This document shows positions 43,316 to 52,457 of a stretch of DNA of 64,000 nucleotides, in pieces (within the stretch, counting starts at the first letter, position 1; each line of letters starts with the position of its first letter). The position numbers and the translations under genes were made by a program. The stretch is from Desulfobacula toluolica Tol2 (GTDB lineage: Bacteria; Desulfobacterota; Desulfobacteria; Desulfobacterales; Desulfobacteraceae), in assembly GCF_000307105.1 (NCBI RefSeq), contig NC_018645.1, positions 221,001 through 285,000 on the forward strand, given 5' to 3'. A model generated the notes under the pieces. That model was not told the origin of the DNA, made no database searches, and was given only the letters and a program-made list of their open reading frames with translations.

Positions 43316-44107
43316 TTATTTCACCTCAAATACCAGAATGGCTCTCATTACATGGATATCATAATCCTGGCCTGCCTGTTTGGACTCGGTTTGAATACGG
43401 ACCATCCAGTTGCCCGGGTGGGTTATTTTTACCTTTGCAATGCCCTGGCTATTGCATTGTGTAAAATATGCATAGGTGTTGGGGTTTGCGCTGAAACCGT
43501 CATAGGTGGCAAAGACATCTGTAGAGAAGGGTTTGCCATCATAAATAATTTTAAATTCCATTTCCGTATTAATCTTGACAGTACCCGGATCTGTCAAAGG
43601 CACGATCTCAAGTTTATCATTTATTATTTTGCCGTATCCATTGTCTGCCTTGCCTGCCCTGATAATGGTTTTACAAAATTTCTCATATTTTTTACTGGCT
43701 GAGACCACATTTTTTAGTCCTTTTTTCCCGCCCTGCTTATACCCTTGGGTGGTCTGGGTCCAAATCATACCCTTTCTGTGACCGGCGAGAATTGAATAGC
43801 CGTGCTCTTTGCACAGGACAATTCCGTCTTGGGACATCAGTATTGGATTGGACGTAAGTTTTAAGGGGGTCACAGCATCACCCTTGATCATTGAGACCTC
43901 CACTTTATCTGCCGGTTCCATTTCTTGACTTACCATGAACACATGGGCAGAGATTACGCTGAAAGGAACCTTTTCGCCAGGCTCAACACTCATCAAAACA
44001 GGCTTTATGATAAATTCATGGGCCAAAACAGATGGCAGGCAGACAAAACAGCTTATTAATGAGAATAAAAAAAAATTATAAGTTTTAAATTTACAGGTTT
44101 TGAACAT
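43316..44107 (-). CDS. DUF4198 exported protein
   Basis: 263 residues with a signal peptide (FFLFSLISCFVCLPSVLA, cleavage before HEF). The mature start HEFIIKP and the end YDGFSANPNTYAYFTQCNSQGIAKVKITHPGNWMVRIQ fit DUF4198 periplasmic proteins, which are often coupled to uptake of nickel, cobalt or other metals. It follows the TonB receptor on the same strand by 189 bases, so a joint role in metal uptake is plausible. Confidence 0.8.
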   Translation of the reverse strand: MFKTCKFKTYNFFLFSLISCFVCLPSVLAHEFIIKPVLMSVEPGEKVPFSVISAHVFMVSQEMEPADKVEVSMIKGDAVTPLKLTSNPILMSQDGIVLCKEHGYSILAGHRKGMIWTQTTQGYKQGGKKGLKNVVSASKKYEKFCKTIIRAGKADNGYGKIINDKLEIVPLTDPGTVKINTEMEFKIIYDGKPFSTDVFATYDGFSANPNTYAYFTQCNSQGIAKVKITHPGNWMVRIQTESKQAGQDYDIHVMRAILVFEVK

Positions 44108-44296
44108 GAAATTCTCCTTTAATACAATTATTAAAAACAGCCACGCATCATCCTTTCCAACAAAAGGAAAATATCCTTCGCGGCATGGGTTATGAATAAA
44201 TGCTCTATCTTCTGATCCTGCAAAAGATCAGCAATACCTATTGCTAATGGTGGGCTTGGTAACTGCATAGATAAAGACATCCTGTGGTAACAACGC

Positions 44297-46300
44297 CTAA
44301 TAGGTCATGGTGAAACTCAAAAAGCACCCGCGTGGATTGGCCGTTCTATAAGAAGATGAGGACTCATAAGCCGGATACCTTTCATCAAAAATATTGGTAA
44401 TATCCAATGCTATCGAGTAATTTTTATACTGGTAACCCAACTGAAGGTCAGTAACCAGATAATCAATGGTTTTCTCCCTGATACCATTATAACCGACCTC
44501 ATATTTATTTTTTTCGCCTTCTCCTACAAACCGGGTGTCAAAACCGGCAAAAAATCCTTGAGGGGGTCTCCATTCAGCACCGAAACTATAGATCCAGTTG
44601 GGAACAAGTTCGATATCCGTACCGGAATAGTCTACACCGTTGCTGATATAATTTTCATATTCTCCCTTGATATAAGAAAGTGTGCCGTACAATTGCAGAT
44701 GATCCAAGAGCGCATAATCCAAGGACAGCTCAATCCCTTTACGGCGGGTTTCACCTGTATTGGTCTTGGTGTCGGCTGCCGCATCAATTAATATTTCATC
44801 CTCAACATCGAGAATAAATCCTGTCAATGTCGTTTCCAGATTAGGCAGAGGACTCATCCTGACTCCTAATTCGTATTGAGTATAGGTTTCCTTTTTCAGG
44901 TCAGGGTATTTGAATTTATCAAATCCATTGGGCAGTTTAAAACCTTCTCCATATGTGGTAAAAAAGGTATACCCGGCAAGAGGAGTATACTCGATGCCTG
45001 CCTTGGGGCTGAAGATATTATAGTCTTCCATATCAGTGGATATTCCTGTCAAAGAATCGTCCAAATCTCCGGATATATGGTCATATCTGCCGCCTGCGGT
45101 AAGTTTCCAGGCATCTGTCAGGGCCAGTTGGTTTTGTAAAAACATGGAATAGGTCATTATTGTACTCTCGCCATCCACTGTCACGATCTCACGAGCTGTG
45201 CGAATTCGGCTGGGATTCTGGGCGTTGATGGTATGTGTCAATTCTACCTGGCCGTCAAAACCCAAGATAAGGTTGTTTGCCATGCCGCCAAGTTCAGTAT
45301 TCCATACATAACTTGTGCTTCCGCCATAAATATCTCGATCATGATATTCTTCATCCACCCGGGTATCCTTGTCCCTATAGCGGGTAAGGTTTGATCGGTA
45401 GGCATAGAATAAAAAATTTAAAAAATCATCGTCTGAAAGATCATATGTCCAGTTGGTATTAAAACCATATCGGTCTCTTTTTCCTCCCCCAAGGGGCTTG
45501 GCGCTCCAGAAATCGCCAGCATCCCATTGGGCCTGGGTAAGATATTCAGGATGATCCCAATCCACAGTATAAAGATTTAAAGCAAGAGAACCTGTTAGAT
45601 CTTCACTGAAATCATAGGTAAACTTCCCTGTTACGTTTGCCTTTACCATTTCAGAGTTTGAGGTTTTGCCATCCTGTTTGGTAATGTCCGCCCCAAAAAC
45701 AGAGTTCAGCTTACCGGTTTCACGGCCCATAGACATCTGGAACCTCTGGCGGTCCCAATCCCCGAGGCCAAACTTTATGCGGTTGAAATCGCCCCTGTGT
45801 TTTGTAACTATATTGACCACGCCGGCCCTGGCAAATTGCCCGTAAAGGGCAGACGATGGTCCCTTGATGACCTCAACATAGGCAATATCTTCGGGTATTA
45901 CGGCATTGAAATCACCATACCCGTCCCCATGGGAAGTCGATTCGTTTAAAGGCACCCCATCGACGAATATGGCGACACCCGTGTTATGGCCAAGCCTAAG
46001 CCCCCGCATTGTAAAAGCACTGGCAACTGCCCCCTGGCTATAATCCTGAATGGCAACCCCAGGAACTTTTTCCATGATATACAATGGTTTATCCAAAAAA
46101 TGGTTCTGTAATTGGTCTTGTGTTATTATGGTTGCCGAAGGAGGAGGCGGCGAGATTTTGCAGGATTGGCCTTGAACTGTAACTTCGTCTATTTTAAGAA
46201 CTTTGCTTGACTCTGAAGCCCATGCATATCCCTGTAAAAGCATCAGGGCAAATAGCGTTATTACTGTAAATTTAAACCGAAACCTTTGGTGATATATCAT
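44297..46300 (-). CDS. TonB-dependent outer-membrane receptor
   Basis: 667 residues. A signal peptide (about 1-28) is followed by a plug domain (KVPGVAIQDYSQGAVASAFTMRGLRLGHNTGVAIFVDGVPLNE ... VEVIKGPSSALYGQFARAGVVNIVTK) and a 22-strand beta-barrel ending in FLSFTMTY with the usual terminal aromatic. The short stretch before the plug may be the TonB box. It imports a chelated metal or cofactor; the ligand is unknown, but the DUF4198 neighbour points to metal. A structured leader lies upstream. Confidence 0.9.
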   Translation of the reverse strand: MIYHQRFRFKFTVITLFALMLLQGYAWASESSKVLKIDEVTVQGQSCKISPPPPSATIITQDQLQNHFLDKPLYIMEKVPGVAIQDYSQGAVASAFTMRGLRLGHNTGVAIFVDGVPLNESTSHGDGYGDFNAVIPEDIAYVEVIKGPSSALYGQFARAGVVNIVTKHRGDFNRIKFGLGDWDRQRFQMSMGRETGKLNSVFGADITKQDGKTSNSEMVKANVTGKFTYDFSEDLTGSLALNLYTVDWDHPEYLTQAQWDAGDFWSAKPLGGGKRDRYGFNTNWTYDLSDDDFLNFLFYAYRSNLTRYRDKDTRVDEEYHDRDIYGGSTSYVWNTELGGMANNLILGFDGQVELTHTINAQNPSRIRTAREIVTVDGESTIMTYSMFLQNQLALTDAWKLTAGGRYDHISGDLDDSLTGISTDMEDYNIFSPKAGIEYTPLAGYTFFTTYGEGFKLPNGFDKFKYPDLKKETYTQYELGVRMSPLPNLETTLTGFILDVEDEILIDAAADTKTNTGETRRKGIELSLDYALLDHLQLYGTLSYIKGEYENYISNGVDYSGTDIELVPNWIYSFGAEWRPPQGFFAGFDTRFVGEGEKNKYEVGYNGIREKTIDYLVTDLQLGYQYKNYSIALDITNIFDERYPAYESSSSYRTANPRGCFLSFTMTY

Positions 46301-46369
46301 ACGTTCTTCTCCTAATATTGAATAATTAATTTAAAAGTCATCCTATGGATGATAAAAGACATTATAGGA

Positions 46370-46500
46370 GAAAGAGGAACCCTTGACGGGGATAAGATGC
46401 CAAGGTATAGTAGTCCTTATGCATCCCTTCTTTCCGGGAGTGGATTCAAGGGAACGCAGCCTGCTACTTTTGCCGGTCGCGGCTGCTTTCCCGCTCTTTC
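46370..46500 (-). promoter_or_regulatory. Structured leader of the TonB receptor gene, possible riboswitch
   Basis: On the minus strand GAAAGAG (46500-46494) pairs with CTCTTTC (46376-46370), closing a 131-base domain. Inside are GGGAAaGCAGCC/GGCTGCgTTCCC (46492-46450), CCCTTGA/TCAAGGG (46452-46446 with 46386-46380), and a stem at 46428-46388. The second and third stems share three G/C bases and exclude each other in part. It ends 70 bases before the receptor start. It does not match a riboswitch consensus that I know. Confidence 0.5.
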
Positions 46501-46766
46501 ACTAATTTTTTTATTTTACTTGAAGCTCTTTGTCACCTCTTCTTTTTCAAATGGCAAAAAAAAACCACGAAACCATATCATCCGTTTCAGGATGCATGCC
46601 TTCGTGGCTGAAATTTTTTATCTTAAAATCTTAAAACGTATTGTTGGCAGCTTCTGCTACCAAATTTGGGTATACATAGTGCTTCCATATGGATATGTCA
46701 AGAATAAAAAATCACGAACCAAAAGTTCGCCAAATCTGATTAAAAATTGCTTTTTGTTCCGCCAGC

Positions 46767-47636
46767 TTATTCGTGCTGGACTGCATCAGTTTCTTTGTCG
46801 GTTTCTTTTTGGGGAACCGGATGGTCTTGAGCCGCATCTTCATGAGGAGCCTCATCATGAGACGCCATGGCTTCAAGGGCTCGTTGAGGATCTGCTTCTA
46901 CTTCATGGAGAATATTGATCACTTTTGCCTGTTTTAACCAGTTGATTTTTCCGGTTCCCACATCATAGATGGCACCAACCACTTTTACCTTGTCGTTTTT
47001 AACCAGATCGCGTGTGGACGGGCTTTTCATGAATAGATCCCGGATACTGGTCCAGACGTTTTCTTCAATAGCCAGGGGTATAATCTCATCGCCTTTGGCA
47101 TGAGGATATATCTCCATGGCTTTTTTCACCGCAGGTTCGATATTGTCAACAAGAGGCGGAATATTTCGCTCCAATGCGTGCCCTTTTCCCAGAACAGCAT
47201 TGGTAACGGCTGTAACAGCGCCGCACTGGGTATGTCCAAGAACCAGCATGACAGGGGTATGTACATGTGCAAGGCCATATTCTATAGAGCCTACTTCGTC
47301 TGTGTCGCATACATTGCCTGCTACCCGTATCACAAAAATATCCATGATCCCGGCATCAAAAATTGCTTCTACCGGCACTCTTGAATCAGAGCAGGTGATA
47401 ACGGTTGCATAAGCATGATCTGCCTGGCTTTCCCGACCAGCCTGGATCAGACGATTCTTGTTTATATTCGGATGTTCTGATTTTCCGCTTACAAACCTGT
47501 CATTTCCGTCTTGCAGCATTTTGATTACTGCATCAGGACTTGGTTTTTCTCCTTTTGGTTTATCGGAACACGCGGTCAGGGAAATAAGCCCTGCGATTAA
47601 AATACCTGAAAACAACCATATTGTTGATTTTTTCAT
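46767..47636 (-). CDS. Beta-class carbonic anhydrase, lipoprotein
   Basis: 289 residues. A lipobox (LTAC, Cys23) follows the hydrophobic signal, so the enzyme is probably anchored on the periplasmic side. Zinc ligands C82, H135 and C138 and the D84-R86 dyad are present (ITCSDSR; GHTQCG). It interconverts CO2 and bicarbonate. The last 45 residues are an acidic, His-rich tail. It is followed at 46370-46500 by the leader of the TonB receptor, so the two are separate units. Confidence 0.92.
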   Translation of the reverse strand: MKKSTIWLFSGILIAGLISLTACSDKPKGEKPSPDAVIKMLQDGNDRFVSGKSEHPNINKNRLIQAGRESQADHAYATVITCSDSRVPVEAIFDAGIMDIFVIRVAGNVCDTDEVGSIEYGLAHVHTPVMLVLGHTQCGAVTAVTNAVLGKGHALERNIPPLVDNIEPAVKKAMEIYPHAKGDEIIPLAIEENVWTSIRDLFMKSPSTRDLVKNDKVKVVGAIYDVGTGKINWLKQAKVINILHEVEADPQRALEAMASHDEAPHEDAAQDHPVPQKETDKETDAVQHE

Positions 47637-47725
47637 GCCTTCTCCTTTTGGTGATATTGGGTTTTGATTGTCAGAACATATAACACAGGATTGATTTTAG
47701 TTAAACCGCTTTATCAGGTGGCTTG

Positions 47726-49069
47726 TCAGGATGAAGAAGGTTTTTTTAACCAGAAAAAATAGATCACCAGCAAGAGAAGAAACCAGGCAATAAAGGTTAA
47801 CGGGAACCAGGAAAAGGTGTCCATAAAAACGATATTTTCAATATCTTCTGATTGAATACTTTGTTTTTTAATTTTTAAAACAAGGGCATAGAAAATGCCT
47901 AAAACACCATAGGAAATGTTATAGGCCAGGCCTTTAAAACTCAGAACCGTTGCTCTCTGGTCGGATGATGTGATCTGATTGATATAAAAGCTGACAAAAA
48001 AACCAGTGAAATACATGGCGCTGAACGTGATCAAAGCGGGTATTAATCCGGTGTAAGGCCAAAAAAGATTCATGAAGGCAAGGCCCGTAATGGTTAGTCC
48101 GGCGGTGAGCCAGAGGGCATGGTGAGGAGAACTGATTTTAGTTATTTTTTTAGCTATTTTGGGAATCACAAGTCCCAGCATGGCAACAAGTGATCCAATG
48201 AGACCGAAAGTGGATTCCGGCAGTTCAATCATCCTGTAGTACTGGCTGGAAAGAGTTATGACCATCCTGATGAGGCCGTCAAACAGCATTCCGAAAAGAA
48301 TAACCGACAAGGCAAAAGGGGTTTTAAAAATCCAGAGGCCTGCCTGGAGTGTTAAAGCAAAGGCCTGTCTGGCCTGTTTTGGTTTTGCATTTGGTGAAGA
48401 AGAATCAGTATCAGGATCTTTCATTTTAAGGGTGGTAATACAGGCCAAGATTGCCAGGATAAAGGTAAGGTATAAAGGAAACCGCATGGTGGTTTCCTGG
48501 GAAAAGGTCATGGCAAGCCCGAAAAACCGGCAGATTTTTTCAAGCAGGTTTGGATCATATACGGCAGCTCCGATGCTCATGGCCACAATAAATCCGATGG
48601 ATTGAAACCGCATTAAGATTTCCAATACTCTGCCCCATTGGTCAGGGTTGCCTTCCGCCACAAGTGAGTCGTAGGCAATGGCTTCATCAGCGCCGCTGGC
48701 AGCAGCTTCTGCCAGGCCGCTCAAAATCCGGTTGACAAGAAAAACAATGAAGATGACTGAAGGAGATACTTTGGGCACAAAACTGATGATGCCGATTTCA
48801 ACAATCATGGTGAAAGTTGCAAACACCAGCAGCCGTTTTCTGCCGATAATGTCAGCCAGAGCCCCTGAAGGAACTTCGGCAAGGACGATGGTGGCAGCCC
48901 AGACAGCGTTGAGGATGGCAAACTGGGCCACGGTAAGTCCGAAATCAAGGAACAGGATGGTAAATACCGGATAGTAAAATCGTGAATTAAACAAGACCTT
49001 AAAGGCAATGAACAACCGGATGTTGGGGATGACAAAGGGTGAAACCGTTTTGTCAATGGGAATGGGCAT
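47726..49069 (-). CDS. Major facilitator superfamily transporter
   Basis: 447 residues with about 12 membrane segments. The signature between segments 2 and 3 is GALADIIGRKRLLV (about 69-82). AGGAGG lies six bases before the ATG. It overlaps the end of the permease gene by 17 bases and is the third gene of the ArsR-permease-MFS operon, so it may export a metal complex or a related toxicant. Confidence 0.85.
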   Translation of the reverse strand: MPIPIDKTVSPFVIPNIRLFIAFKVLFNSRFYYPVFTILFLDFGLTVAQFAILNAVWAATIVLAEVPSGALADIIGRKRLLVFATFTMIVEIGIISFVPKVSPSVIFIVFLVNRILSGLAEAAASGADEAIAYDSLVAEGNPDQWGRVLEILMRFQSIGFIVAMSIGAAVYDPNLLEKICRFFGLAMTFSQETTMRFPLYLTFILAILACITTLKMKDPDTDSSSPNAKPKQARQAFALTLQAGLWIFKTPFALSVILFGMLFDGLIRMVITLSSQYYRMIELPESTFGLIGSLVAMLGLVIPKIAKKITKISSPHHALWLTAGLTITGLAFMNLFWPYTGLIPALITFSAMYFTGFFVSFYINQITSSDQRATVLSFKGLAYNISYGVLGIFYALVLKIKKQSIQSEDIENIVFMDTFSWFPLTFIAWFLLLLVIYFFWLKKPSSS

Positions 49070-50204
49070 GCTTTGCCTCCTGTCTCATGTTGGATATTTT
49101 ATTGTAAAAAATCAGCATGGTAAGTACCATAGCGCAAATCAGCTGGACAGGGTAGGGTATGATTTCTGATGCCTGGCCGATTGTAACGCTTGCCTGGACA
49201 CCTGATATGACATACAGCCAGTCCACTATAAAGCCCATGGCAAGAGAACAGACGGCAATCATGGACAGGTAGATGATCAAAGCCCGTGTATTGAATATGT
49301 TTTTTATGATGTTCATGGTTGCGGCATTGGTTGCAGGACCGGCCAGTAAAAATACCAGTGCCGCCCCCGGGTTCAGGCCCTTGAGGATTAATGCAGCGGC
49401 AATGGGGGTGGAGGATGTGGCACACACATACATGGGTGTGCCTGCGGCCAGCATCATCAGCATGGATAAAAACTGGTGATCATTTGCCCAGACAGTAAGG
49501 TCATCCGGGAAAAAAAAGGTGATTGTGCCTGCAATTAAGATTCCGACAATAAAGGGTTTTGCAATATCTGTCAGTAATTCTCCATAGGCATATTTAAGGC
49601 CATTTTTCAGTCTTTCATAAAGTGCCTGGTTTTTCTGAGGTGCAACTGCACAGCTGGTTGCTGCACATCCTCAGCCTCCGGTTTTTTTAAATATTGTTTT
49701 TTTAAACATCTTTTTTTTATCTGGTGTGCCATCTATTGTTCCATTGAGAGTTTTTTCAGATCTATTCTCAGATATGCTATTGGGCGTATCATCAGTTCCA
49801 AAAAAATTCTGGACAATTCCTGTGGAAACGGCTGTAATAAATCCGGCAATTGGTCGGATTACAGTCATTATCGGGTCCAGCATGGCCCAGGAAATGGCGA
49901 TGGAATCCACACCGGATTCAGGTGTGGCAATCATAAAGGAAAGGGCAGCCCCGTTATTGGCACCTTGCTTTTTAAGACCTACTGCAACCGGGACAACACC
50001 ACATGAGCATAAAGGGATGGGAATCCCGAACAGTGCGGACAATATTACCGGCTTGATCTTGCCGGTTCCAAGATAGTGTTTTATTTTTTCAGTTTTGAAA
50101 AAAACATACAAAATGCCTGCCACTAAAAATCCAAACAACATATATATTGCAACATCCAGATAAATGTACCAGGATTCTTTTAATATTTCATATATAATGG
50201 TCAT
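49053..50204 (-). CDS. Permease of the DUF318/SO_0444 type, probable selenoprotein (UGA read as Sec178)
   Basis: 383 residues if the in-frame TGA at 49673-49671 is read as selenocysteine. The upstream 177 codons include PIPLCSCGVVP (C66, C68). The downstream 205 codons continue without a stop through more membrane segments (IAKPFIVGILIAGTITFFFPDD; MYVCATSSTPIAAALILKG; GPATNAATM), the second half of the DUF318 fold. The local sequence is GG-U-GCAATSC, a Cys-rich metal-binding patch. Around the TGA, TGAGG...CCTCA and GTGCAGC/GCTGTGC give a 38-base stem-loop (49673-49636), though its apical loop lacks the usual G. Zinc- or copper-efflux is inferred from family and ArsR context. Confidence 0.7.
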
Positions 50205-50224
50205 TTTTACATTAATCCTTAATT

Positions 50225-50569
50225 TCAGTGCCTTACATGATCAAGGCTCATGTTGATCAAAGAGGTGACATGCTCATCATCAATGGAGTAATAAATTATT
50301 TTGCCTTCCCTGCGGTTTTTTACGATTTTTAATGTCCGCAATATTCGAAGCTGGTGGGAAATGGCGGAATCCGTCTGGTTGCAAATAACGGCAATATCGC
50401 AGACGCAATGCTCCTGGTTCAGGAGGGCAAGGACAATTTTGAGTCTTGACGGATCACTTAATGCCTTGAATATATCCGCCATTTGTCCGATATCTTTTTG
50501 TTTCGGGATGGTTTTGACGGTTTCTTTCACTTTTTTTTCATTGATGCATTTGATTGCGCATATATCCAT
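50225..50569 (-). CDS. ArsR/SmtB-family metal-responsive repressor
   Basis: 114 residues from the ATG at 50569, which has GAGGAG upstream; a GTG at 50584 would contain that site. The winged HTH carries the metal-type motif EHCVCDIA (ELCVCDL in CadC/ArsR) and NQTDSAISHQLRILRTLKIV as recognition helix. The C-terminal helix has His residues (DHVRH) that may bind zinc. It is the first gene of the permease operon. Confidence 0.9.
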   Translation of the reverse strand: MDICAIKCINEKKVKETVKTIPKQKDIGQMADIFKALSDPSRLKIVLALLNQEHCVCDIAVICNQTDSAISHQLRILRTLKIVKNRREGKIIYYSIDDEHVTSLINMSLDHVRH

Positions 50570-50585
50570 TTGATATCTCCTCACT

Positions 50586-50599
50586 TGAACATTTGTTCA
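50586..50599. promoter_or_regulatory. SmtB-type operator
   Basis: TGAACA-TT-TGTTCA is a perfect 6-2-6 inverted repeat 17 bases before the repressor start. It has the form of operators bound by zinc- or cadmium-sensing ArsR/SmtB proteins. Confidence 0.7.
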
Positions 50600-50753
50600 T
50601 ATGTTATATTAAAACATTGTTTGTTGTCAATATGAAAGAGAATTCATTAAAAGAAAAATTCTTGATTTAGGTGTTGTTCAATTCAAAGAACTGATTTAGA
50701 ACTGATGGAATATGCCGATGTCTTACCTTAGTTTGTTGAAAAAGGAAAAAAAT

Positions 50754-52004
50754 ATGGAATATGATACTTTAATAAATAACGGGTTGTTGATTAGCATGGC
50801 CCAAGGTTTGCCGGTTGTTGAGGATGGAGCGGTTTTGATAAAGGACGGCGTTATCAAAGCCTGCGGCAAGGCAAATGAATTTTTCGGTGTAAATGTAAAA
50901 AACCGTATTCATGCGGATCGAAAAATAATCATGCCCGGTCTGATCAATTGCCATACCCATCTTCCCATGTCCATGTTCAGGGGGCTGGCCGATGACCTTC
51001 CCCTTGATGTCTGGCTCAATGATCATATTTTTCCGGCTGAGGCCAAGCATGTGAACCCTGAATCAGTTGAAAAATGGAGCCGTCATTCATGCATTGAGAT
51101 GCTGCTTTCCGGGACTACGACATGCTGTGACGGTTATTTTCATGAAGAAAGAGTGGCAAAGGCTGTTATGGAATCCGGTATCAGAGCGGTAACAGGGCAG
51201 GGTGTGATTGATTTTCCGGCCCCGGGTGTTGCTGATCCAAAAGAGAATGTAAGGGAGGCAATCGGGTTTGTGAAAAGATTTAAAGATGCATCACCGCGAC
51301 TGTCTCCTTCCATATTCTGTCACTCCCCTTATACCTGCTCAAAAGAAACCCTGATCAAAGCCAAAAAGGCTGCTGTGGATTTAGGAGTTCTTTTTCAGAT
51401 CCATGTGGCGGAAACACGCAATGAGATAAATCTGGTGCAGGGGCTTGGGAAGCTGTCCGTCATAAAATATCTTGATTCTATTGGTATTCTGGATGAAAAA
51501 ACCTTGCTGGTTCATTCTGTCTGGATTGATGATTCAGACATTGATGTTATTAAAAAAAGCCGTGCCAGTGTTGTGCATTGTCCGGAATCCAATATGAAGC
51601 TGGCATCCGGGATAGCACCGGTTCCAAAGCTGATTGAAAAAGGGGTGCCTGTGGGTCTGGGCACGGACGGTTGTGCTTCCAATAATGACCATGATCTTTT
51701 TGCTGAAATGGATACGGCTGCCAAGCTGCACAAGGTTGCATTGCTGGACCCGTGTGTCATGGATGCGCGAACAACATTGAAAATGGCCACCATCAAGGGG
51801 GCCAAAGCTATTGGGCTGGATCATATTACCGGTTCCATTGAAAAAGGGAAAAGCGCGGACATTGTGCTGGTTGATATGGACAAGCCTCATGTAACCCCCA
51901 TGTATGATCCCTTCTCAACTCTTGTGTATTCTTCAAAAGCCTCTGATGTCAGTCTTGTAATGGTAGATGGGAAAGTGTTGGTTCAGGAAGGAAAAATCCT
52001 TTAA
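50754..52004 (+). CDS. Amidohydrolase of the MtaD/ATZ type
   Basis: 416 residues from the ATG at 50754 (AAAGGA upstream). Metal ligands are H-x-H in LINCHTHLPMSMFRGLADDLPLDVWL (about 62-87), HVAET (about 218-222), an His in VHSVW or VVHCPES, and Asp in GLGTDGCASNN (about 302-312). This pattern is that of 5'-methylthioadenosine/S-adenosylhomocysteine deaminases and related ATZ enzymes. An SAH-recycling role is likely; other aminohydrolases are possible. Confidence 0.85.
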   Translation: MEYDTLINNGLLISMAQGLPVVEDGAVLIKDGVIKACGKANEFFGVNVKNRIHADRKIIMPGLINCHTHLPMSMFRGLADDLPLDVWLNDHIFPAEAKHVNPESVEKWSRHSCIEMLLSGTTTCCDGYFHEERVAKAVMESGIRAVTGQGVIDFPAPGVADPKENVREAIGFVKRFKDASPRLSPSIFCHSPYTCSKETLIKAKKAAVDLGVLFQIHVAETRNEINLVQGLGKLSVIKYLDSIGILDEKTLLVHSVWIDDSDIDVIKKSRASVVHCPESNMKLASGIAPVPKLIEKGVPVGLGTDGCASNNDHDLFAEMDTAAKLHKVALLDPCVMDARTTLKMATIKGAKAIGLDHITGSIEKGKSADIVLVDMDKPHVTPMYDPFSTLVYSSKASDVSLVMVDGKVLVQEGKIL

Positions 52005-52014
52005 AAAAAGAGTG

Positions 52015-52050
52015 CAGCCTGTTCTGCTAGGGTCGGAACAGAACAGGCTG
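52015..52050. terminator. Strong hairpin behind the deaminase gene
   Basis: CAGCCTGTTCTG (52015-52026) pairs with CAGAACAGGCTG (52039-52050), a perfect 12-bp stem. It is 11 bases after the stop. No clean T-run follows, so it may be a weak terminator or an RNA-stability element. Confidence 0.5.
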
Positions 52051-52457
52051 CTGGATAATGCTTGCCAAGGAGATGGGGTTTTGTTTTAGATTAACATTTT
52101 CCTGTCATTATCCATGATCGTTTATTTCTTTAATTTCCATATTTTTTTGTATCTATAACATTTTTGATTCTTATCAAGTTCGGTGTATGTCAAATCTTAC
52201 TTGATAATTTATCTGGTTAGTTTATTTATATGCAAGGTAAGTATTTGTCAATATATATTTTTAAAAAATACAAAAAATATGTATTATTGACTAAAAATAA
52301 CTAAAAATAACTTTTATGGGCGAGATTGAGGGGTGTTAATAGTTTAAAAAAGATTGTTTAAAAAAATATTGATTAATGCGAATACGGTTGTCACAATTTG
52401 GATTAAAGTATATCCTTCAAGAGTGAACAAGAGTGTATAATTAAATAAGGAGTACCC
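52051..52457. other. A+T-rich spacer
   Basis: About 400 bases with no gene or repeat. A/T tracts near 52250-52320 are typical of a promoter or bent-DNA region before the thymidylate synthase gene. Confidence 0.5.

Noticed and set aside
46349-46918. A 189-codon plus-strand frame
   Set aside because: It overlaps the 3' end of the carbonic anhydrase gene and the structured leader on the other strand; no recognisable protein.
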